This document shows positions 56,157 through 64,000 of a stretch of 64,000 bases of DNA, in pieces. Made by a program: the position numbers and the translations under genes. This stretch comes from Hevea brasiliensis (Eukaryota; Streptophyta; Magnoliopsida; Malpighiales; Euphorbiaceae): NCBI RefSeq assembly GCF_030052815.1, contig NC_079498.1, positions 73,642,992 to 73,706,991 on the forward strand. The letters run 5' to 3'. Numbering within the stretch: the first letter of the stretch is position 1; each line of letters begins with the position of its first letter. The notes under the pieces are model-generated. The model was not told where the DNA came from. It saw nothing but the letters and a program-made list of their open reading frames with translations, and did no database searches.

Positions 56157-58798
56157 TGTCACTCCTTACCCCTCTGTAAGGCATAACATGATCCCGTAGA
56201 ATACATAATGAACTACCGAACTTCGCCTACCGATAATTCATTAAGTACACTACAAGGGATTTTAAAACTATTTTCTTGCATTTTGGAAGTGGTGAGCATT
56301 TTGGTAGAAATTAAAATCATTTATTCAAAGCTTATAAACTAGTAAGAATTTTTGTCCATTTTAAATTTTACCGCAAATTTTATAAAAATTTTGACAGAGT
56401 TCTGTTTGTATTTTGAGAAAACAGTTCTTCAAATACCTGTGAAAAACACTTCCAATAATTTTACACAACTCCCAACCACCAAATAATTTAAGAGTCAACT
56501 CAATTTAATCCACTTCAAAAATAATTCCACAATCCAATCAAAGTTTATCATCTCAAAATATTTAATAACTTTATTCACATTGCATAAAGTATAAAATTCA
56601 CAAACTACAAATGTTAATTTACAAAAAGAAGTTTAAAAAATAATATTATTACATTTTATTATACAACTGCACACTTTACATTGATACTTATGACATTACA
56701 GTATTTACATCAAAATAACTACAAGGGTATAAACAATACTCGTACAAAAGTGTTCAAGAGTTCTTGTCAATCCCGCAGCTCACTCTGCGGCTAGCTAGCT
56801 AATGAGTACTCATCCGATCTACAACCTCAACTGGTAAACCAGAGAGGGAGGAAAAATAATCGATCTCACCCCATAAATGGAGGAGGAATAATAAGGCACT
56901 GTCATGCTAAGTGTGAATCAAAAATTAATTTCAAATATTTTATTCAAATGATTCGTGAGAAATCCAATAAATTTCCAAAGTAATAATTTCATTCACAAGA
57001 TGGCAACACAATTCAAAATTGACTTCAAATTTCCATAAATCACACTAAATCAATTTTTCAATGACAAAAGGCTCAAATAAGGTTTATTGTGCACAAACCT
57101 GACGTGAGTTGCCTCTAGGCCTTGACTCAGTTTCTTAGAGCTTCCAAGTCCTTTTCAGCTGAAACACACAGTTTCACAGTGTTTCAGTACCATAACTTAG
57201 CATAAATCCAAAAATAAATTTACTTCACTTTTACTTAGCTCTAACTTGCTAAATTCGACGTTCTCGAAATTTTTGTGTTTTGGGTTACTATTCACTACAC
57301 TATTCAAGTCAAATTGTTGACTTTCTAAGGCTTAATAGGTATGGGAATTCCAACTTCACCCACATACCATATTTTGGTCATTTTCTCAACACTTAAGTCT
57401 TTTAGGCAAACTTGTCAATTTTCAATTTTTGGTGTCTCGGTTGCACTGTTCCATTGGTCATTTAACTGCTAGAATTTAGCAAAACTTCCTTCATATAAAA
57501 TGTTCCTTATTGCCTTAAGTTTATTCTCCTTTTTGAATCACTCCAATTGGAGTTTTGTAGCTCAAGTTATATGCAATTTACATTTACTGTTCATGCTGCA
57601 GAATTTAGTTCTGCAGATTTATTGCTTCAATTTGTTCAGCAATTTGATCAAGCTAAGTCTATAATTTGGTCTAATTTTCTTCATATGAAATGTTCTACTA
57701 TGTTTTAGGTTTCCATCAGTTCAAGAATCACCTAAATAGGAGTTTTCTAGAGAGAGTTATAGCCATTGAAACTTTACTATTCATATGGCAATTATGCAGT
57801 TCTGCAGATTCAGTAACTCAACTTTGCTCAATAATTTGATTGGGTTAATGGCATAATTTGGGTTTGTGTTCTTATGAAAGTTTTAGCTCTATATCTCATA
57901 TACCCACTGGTAAAATTTCAGGTCATTTTGACCTGGCTAGCTCGAGTTATGACTAAATGAACAAACACTATTTATTTGGTCAGTTTGTGCAGGGCAGCCT
58001 GCAATTTTTCAACTTTAGTCAATTTGTTTACTAGGTTTTAGTCACTTTTTGGGCATGCTTCCTAAATGAAAATTGTGTCATTTAGTGCTTATTTTCATTC
58101 CCAATTGGACTTGTAAAATTCCATTTTTGGTCCCTCAAAGTTGACTTTTGGTCAAACTTCATACCCAATCCGAATTTGGCTTTGATTTAAACACTTCTAA
58201 CACACTTAATTAGGTCACAAATGACTATTTCTTCCATTAAACTATGTCAAAGACATCATTTAGCACTTCTTCACATTTTTGGTCTCTAAACCCTAATGTT
58301 CAAAACCCTAATTCGTGTCATTTGTTGCATTTAGCTAATTAAACACTTATAAACATGCTCCCTTAACTCAATTAAGCTTTCAAACATGTTTAGCTCAAAC
58401 AAATTTATACTTTGTCCATCCAAACCCTAGCTGTCCAAAATTCTATATAATCCCTCAATAAGTTTTCTTTCCATTTTAAGTTTATCTACAAGTAATTCAA
58501 GCTAAAAAATGCAACAATTAAACTAACTTCACATCTTAAATCACTAACCTTGTTAGGTGTCTTTGAGCTTTCTTTTTTTTTTTTTTTTTTCCTTTTCTTT
58601 GATGACCAATCTCCTTCCCAAGTGACTAGAACAAGTTTTTATGAAGTTTCTATGGAAGCTATTGAGGTTTAATGAAGGATTGTAAGCTTGAGTGCAAGCT
58701 TTAATGGAGTTTGAGAGAGAGAGCTAAGGGAGAGGGAAGTGGGGGGGGGGGGGCAAACAAGGTGAGGAAGAAGACCAATATTATTATTTTTTTCTTTT
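56157..58798 (-). repeat. 3' LTR of Gypsy J, partial
   Basis: Nearly the same sequence as 61329-64000, both ending (+ strand left) TGTCAC and CTTACCCCTCTGTAAGGC. It lacks about 317 bp present in the right copy (61961-62277, including the hairpin), with the join in CTCTGCGGCTAGC near 56785. It also lacks the LTR's own 5' part (about 650 bp by comparison with E), because at 58798 it abuts gag directly. A run of 13 G lies at 58741-58753. Confidence 0.8.
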
Positions 58799-59290
58799 CT
58801 AATGTCGGAAACCCACAACTTGCATTCTCAGATTCGGCCTTAACCCTGACTCAAACCTCTTACATCTATCTCTAGGGGTGGAGACTAAGCTTCCAGCATA
58901 GTGGCTTAACCTTGAGAAGTCTCTCTCATACTCTGCTATGGTTCTATCCCCTTGTTTCAAACTCAAGAATTCTTGTAACTTCATATCCACATATGCATCG
59001 GGGACCCACTTCTGTCGAAACTCCCTCAAAAAGTCTGACCAGGTTAACACGGGTGGCTCAACCAGGCTGTGGGGGATGGTCTTCCACCATTCATACGCAT
59101 CCCCTTGCAACAAGGAAACAGAATACTTGAACTTCAGCTTTTCTGTACACTGCAGCTTTCTAAAAACCCGTTCCATTCTTTCCAACCACTGTTCTGCCTC
59201 CAGTGGATCCACAGTGCCTTTAAACTCGGTGGCTCTAAATTTCATCAATTTTTCATATTGCCGAGCTGAAGGCTGTGGTTTGAAAGAACG
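58799..59290 (-). pseudogene. gag core of Gypsy J
   Basis: Retrotransposon gag domain: YEKLMKFRATEFKGTVDPLE, EQWLERMERVFRKLQCTEKL, VSLLQGDAYEWWKTIPHSLV, FLREFRQKWVPDAYVDMKLQ and IAEYERDFSRLSHYAGSL. It breaks off after FESGLRPNLRMQVV where LTR sequence begins. It keeps the WW pair that F has lost. The open frame continues upstream to 59338, but those residues (about 59290-59338) probably come from the insert. Confidence 0.88.
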
Positions 59291-60940
59291 GAAGCGTGAA
59301 AACCACAAGTTTATACCATTGAATTCAAAAATTTTCACCTAGGGTCACATGCATCATGCAAGATTTATTTTTATCTATTTGATTTCAATGATAAACAACA
59401 TATTAAAACTCTTTTAATATTTTTTTGGATCTGTATTTGCCATTTAAGATTTTAAAATTAATCAGATTAATTTTAGAACCCTAGATTAAATCAAGAACGA
59501 TTACCCTAACCTCTTGATGCACTGCAGCGTGTCTGCGTCTTTGAGATTTGTCTTCAGGACACCAGATGTTGTCCCTCTAGTTTGTCCACACCAAGAACAC
59601 CTATGGCAGCCCTTGAACAGCTTCTAAAGCTTTTTCTATTAATTATAAATTCAAGTTCTACCTTTTAAGAGATTAGACATGTAAACAGGACACTAGAAAC
59701 AATTTTTAGTGTTCTTAATTCAAAAGATTGATGGCTAATCTCTTTGAATTGATGAGAGATGAAGAAGAATAGATGGAGAGCCTCAAAATGGCGTGACAAA
59801 GGAGAGGAGTGGCTGCTAGTTGTTTTTCTTTTTCATAACAACACTTAGATAGCTATGTTAACACATTAAACCCTTGCCACATGTCACCCTTTGATTAGCT
59901 CTAGTTTTAAGTGACCCAATCACATTGTGCCAAGTGTCAAACCTATATTTAATATTAATTTTAATCATCTTACATGATTAAAAATCATTTGGCAAGCTTA
60001 TGTGTAATCCCATGTGTCACCATCTCATGGTGCCACATGTCACACTATGAAATGACCAAAATGCCCCTGTGTCTTAATTTTGAGTTCTTAACCTAAATTA
60101 ATTATTTTTCTTCTTCTAATTTATATCAAATATAAATTAATTAATTAATCTCTATTAATTAATTTTTCATCAATTAAATTCATATTTAAACACTTTAAAT
60201 ATAAATTTAACTTATACTATACATTCAATAATCTAGATTTGGTTTCAAGTCATGCTAAGGACTTTGCAATTTAATTGCAAACCAAACCTATTTAATTAAT
60301 CAATTAAACTCTTTAATTAATTAATTAAATCATATTTAAATAGGTGATAACTTGTGTATGTGTGTGACTTACTAGGCTCATCACTAATTGGCAATGAGAC
60401 ATGATATCAACTCTTAATATCATCAGAACTCTTTCTTACCATAAATGATTTCTCTAAATCATTTTATGCACCTCATAGACCATGGTTAACACCTAGCATA
60501 GCATGCCATGGCCACCCAATTAATAATAAGGTTTACCTTAAATGAACCTATAATCATATGTTACCATGCACTAGAATCTCTCTGTTACAAAATCCCATCT
60601 CAAGCTGGAGTCATGGTTTATGTCCAACTCCATTTGCTAGGAATATTATGTTCTCTTTTAATTCCAGTTCTTGATTAAAAAGATTTTCTCATTAGAAACT
60701 CTTTTCTGAATAAATCTATCTGTACTGGCCAGGAACTTGAAACATCAAGAACAATTAAATGAACATAGGATTTTATCTCTATTTACTTAGAGGAACAGGT
60801 TCCATCTTGATCAACACTTACCTTCATATATAACTAGTAGGAGCCAACACATGCCCATATACCCATACACAGTACAAGTATGAAAGCAGTATCAAACTCA
60901 AACTACCTATATACAAGATAACTTGGTTGCGCTACAGGTA
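59291..60940. other. unassigned insert of about 1.65 kb inside Gypsy J gag
   Basis: AT-rich sequence between the two gag pieces of J, with no gag or pol similarity. It includes a less AT-rich block at 59500-59630 and TTAATTAATTAA-rich sequence at 60115-60340. The exact ends are uncertain because gag is poorly conserved there. It could be a solo LTR or a non-autonomous element. I found no convincing terminal repeat or target duplication by eye. Confidence 0.45.
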
Positions 60941-61308
60941 CTTGCATCTAAGTTTGGGGTGGTACATTTCCTGCCATTTACTTGAAAAACGCAGCCATTT
61001 ACTATACAAACTGAGCAGGGAACTGCGGTGCTGGAGTAGGAGCTGGAGTAGCTGACCCACTCACATTCTAGAGTGCTGGGGCTTCCCCTTGAACCTCAGC
61101 CTCAACAGATTGTTCTTTGGAATGATCTCCTCCTTCCATTCCGTTTTCCCAAATTTTCTACTTCTTGAGATCAAACACAAAGAGGTTGACCTCCGTTAGT
61201 GCATATTCATGATGTAAATATGTCATATGTATCAATTAAAGACACTTAAGCAGTTGTACTTATCAAAGAAATATTCGCATGCATAGTCAAAATTTATTGC
61301 AAAACCAT
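60941..61308 (-). pseudogene. gag N-terminus and leader of Gypsy J
   Basis: The - strand frame contains GSATPAPTPAPQFPAQFVQ, stop, MAAFFKQMAGNVPPQT, stop, the Pro/Ala/Gln-rich start typical of this gag family. Stops at two Gln-like positions. The leader from about 61210 to the primer site has no feature. Confidence 0.65.
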
Positions 61309-61320
61309 GCTCTGATACCA
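61309..61320 (-). other. primer-binding site of Gypsy J
   Basis: On the - strand TGGTATCAGAGC, the initiator-tRNA-Met complement, 8 bp after the LTR end. It shows that 61329-64000 is the 5' LTR. Confidence 0.85.
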
Positions 61321-61328
61321 CTAAAACA

Positions 61329-64000
61329 TGTCACATCTTACCCCTCTGTAAGGCATAACATGATCCCGTAGAATACCTAATGAACTACCGAACTTCACCT
61401 AACGATAATTCATTAAGTACACTACAAGGAATTTTAAAACTATTTTCTTGTATTTTGGAAGTAGTGAGCATTTTGGTAGGAATTAAAATCATTTATTCAA
61501 AGCTTATAAACTAGTAAGAATTTTTGTCCATTTTAAATTTTACCGCAAATTTTATAAAAATTTTGACAGAGTTCTGTCTGTATTTTGAGAAAACAGTTCT
61601 TCAAATAACTTTGAAAAATACTTCCAATAATTTTACACAACTCCCAACCACCAAATAATTTAAGAGTCAACTCAATTTAATCCACTTCAAAAATAATTCC
61701 ATAATCCAATCAAAGTTTATCATCTCAAAATATTTAATAACTTCATTCACATTGCATAAAGTATGAAATTCACAAACTACAAATGTTAATTTATAAAAAG
61801 AAGTTCCAAAAATAATATTATTACAATTTATTATACAACTGCTCACTTTACATTGATACTTATGACATTATAGTATTTACATCAAAATAACTATAAGGGT
61901 ATAAAACAATACCCGTACAAAAGTGTTCAAGAGTTCTTGTCAATCCCGCAGCTCACTCTGCTACTTTCTCTTTGCTCTTATCTGCGACAGCAAAACAAGC
62001 TATCACTGAGTATAAAAATACTCAGTGGTGCATAATAAAAATTTGAAATACAATTCATAAATCATTCATTATCAAAACATAGTTTAAATATTTCTCAATC
62101 TCATTTTACAAATTATCAAAGCTCATAATAACACAATTTAGTCAAATAATTTAAGAAACACAGTGTTGCCAATTCATATACAACTTAAGCCATGACACAA
62201 AATTTTCGATCAATGCCGTGTTGTACACCACGATAAAGCAATCTACAACCTCACTAATCGAAATCAATGAGGGAGGTGGCTAGCTAGCTAATGAGTACCC
62301 ATCCGATCTACAACCTCAACTGGTAAACCTGAGAGAGAGGAAAAATAATCGATCTCACCCCATAAATGGAGGAGGAATAATAAGGCACTGTCATGCTAAG
62401 TGTGAATCAAAAATCAATTTCAAACATTTTATTCAAATGATTCGTGAGAAATCCAATAAATTTCCAAAGTAGTAATTTCATTCACAAGATGGCAACACAA
62501 TTCATAATTGACTTCAAATTTTCATAAATCACACTAAATCAATTTTTCAATGACAAAAGGCTCAAATAAGGTTTATTGTGCACAAACTTGACGTGAGTCG
62601 CCTTTAGGCCTTGACTCAGTCTCTCAGAGCTTCCAAGTCTTTTTCAGCTGAAACACACAGTTTCACAGTGTTTCAGTACCATAACTTAGCATAAATCCAA
62701 AAATAAATTTAACTTCACTTTTACCTAGCTCTAACGTGTTAAATTCGACATTCTCGAAATTTTTGTGTTTCGGGTTATTATTCACTACACTATTCAAGTC
62801 AAATTATTGACTACACTAAGGCTTAATAGGTATGGGAATTCCAACTTCACCCACATACCACATTTTGGTCACCAAACTTGTTGGTTTTGGTCATTTTCTC
62901 AACACTTAAGTCTTTTAGGCAAAATTGTCAATTTTCAGTTTTTGGTGTCTCGATTGCACTATTCCATTAGTCATTTTACTATTAGAATTTGGCAAAACTT
63001 CCTTCATATAAAATGTTCCTTGTTGTCTTAAGTTTATTCTCCTTTTTGAATCACTCCAATTGGAGTTTTGTAGCTCAAGTTATATGCAATTTACATTTAC
63101 TGTTCATGCTGCAGAATTTAGTTCTGCAGATTTATTGCTCCAACTTTATTCAGTAATTTGATCAAGTTAAGTCCATAATTTGGTCTAATTTTCTTCATAT
63201 GAAATGTTCTACTATGTCTTAGGTTTCCATCAGTTCAAGAATCACCTAAATCGGAGTTTTCTAAAGAGAGTTATAGCCATTGAACTTTACTGTTCATATG
63301 GCAATTTTGTAGTTCTGCAGATTCAGTGACTCAAATTTTCTCAATAATTTGATTGGGTTAATGACATAATTTGGGTTTGTGTTCTTCATGAAAGTTTTAG
63401 GTCTATATCTCATCTACCCACTGGTAAAATTTCAGGTTATTTTCATGTGCCTAGCTCGTGTTATGACCAAATGAACAAACACTGTTTTTTTGGTCAGTTT
63501 GTGCAGGGCAGCCTGCAATTTTTCAACTTTAGTCAATTTGTTTACTAGGTTTTAGTCACTTTTTGGGCATGCTTCCTAAATAAAAATTGTATCATTTAGT
63601 GCCTATTTTCATTCCCAATTGGTCTCATACCAATCGGACTTGTAAAATTCCATTTTTGGTCCCTCAAAGTTGACTTTTGGTCATGCTTCATACCCAATCC
63701 GAAGTTGGCTTTGATTTAAACACTTCTAACACACTTAATTAGGTCACAAATGACCATTTCTTCCCTTAAAATATGTCAAAGACATCATTTAGCACTTCTT
63801 CACATTTTTGGTATCTAAACCCTAATGTTCAAAATCCTAATTCATGTCATTTGTTGCATTTAGCTAATTAAACACTTATAAACATGCTCCCTTAACTCAA
63901 TTAAGCTTCCAAACATGTTTAGCTCAAACAAATTTATACTTTGTCCAACCAAACCCTAGCTGTCCAAAATTCTATATAATCCCTCAATAAGTTTTCTTTC
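61329..64000 (-). repeat. 5' LTR of Gypsy J, open at the window edge
   Basis: At least 2672 bp. It carries the perfect 10-bp hairpin at 62004-62027 and the diverged repeats at 63074, 63265 and 63455. It aligns with 56157 to about 58480. The remaining 5' part of the LTR lies past 64000. An open frame at 62765-63031 is not gene-like. Confidence 0.82.

Larger units (their letters stand above)
56157..64000 (-). mobile_element. Gypsy element J, internally deleted, runs off the window
   Basis: - strand element: 5' LTR (61329 to beyond 64000), primer site complement GCTCTGATACCA at 61309-61320, gag N-terminus (about 61210-60945), an unassigned insert, gag core (59290-58799), then directly a truncated 3' LTR (58798-56157). 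Protease, RT, RNase H, integrase and purine tract are missing. It sits in LTR fragment K. Its right limit and target duplication are not visible. Confidence 0.78.

Noticed and set aside
54883..56184. AT-rich open frames at 54883-55104 and 56002-56184
   Set aside because: They lie in LTR fragment K and across the K-J junction; no similarity to proteins.
1..64000. CRISPR arrays, tRNA or rRNA genes, bacterial-type operons, organelle insertions
   Set aside because: None seen. All tRNA-like words found (TGGTATCAGAGC and complements) are 12-bp retrotransposon primer sites, not tRNA genes.

Overview
The window is nuclear DNA of a flowering plant, most likely a eudicot. Its only host gene is the 3' half of a plant NPC1 (Niemann-Pick C1) sterol transporter, split by many GT-AG introns. 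Nearly everything else is plant retrotransposon sequence: Ty1/Copia, Ty3/Gypsy chromovirus of Tekay/Del type, RTE and L1 LINEs, TRIMs and a CACTA-like end. I cannot name the species.

Positions 1-33.6 kb hold NPC1 on the + strand. I could follow 22 consecutive exons (60-33334). They join in one frame to 661 residues and a stop, with no broken exon. Two introns are swollen to 10.7 kb and 9.1 kb. Intron 5 holds Copia element A (+ strand, TSD TATAT), itself interrupted by Copia element B (- strand, TSD CTTGG), plus an RTE LINE tail. Intron 15 holds an L1 remnant with a solo LTR inside it, a TRIM, and an old RTE LINE cut by Copia element C (- strand, TSD AAAGT). Intron 10 carries an RTE LINE whose reading frame is broken only by stop codons. 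Intron 11 carries a small non-coding LTR element (H) with another element (I) inside it.

Positions 33.6-64 kb are intergenic and deeply nested. An old Copia fragment is followed by a CACTA-like element (34.4-35.6 kb). That is cut by Gypsy element G (- strand; 3' LTR 35600-37489). G is cut by Copia D (37808-46047, TSD GGTGG), and D is cut by a 3.4-kb solo Gypsy LTR, E (TSD CTACT). G's pol resumes at 46048-49107, then meets Gypsy F on the + strand (3.5-kb LTR with a TRIM inside it, gag, protease, start of RT). F breaks off in RT against a piece of another Gypsy LTR, K. K is invaded by Gypsy J (- strand), whose two long LTRs flank a gutted interior and run off the right edge.

The elements do not act together as a pathway; they are layers of insertion and decay. 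The most interesting unexplained signals are in the long Gypsy LTRs: a hairpin at a fixed distance from the LTR end with matching base changes in both arms, and an array of diverged units about 190-210 bp apart. Two unrelated Copia families also share a tandem duplication of the first 19-22 bp of their LTRs.
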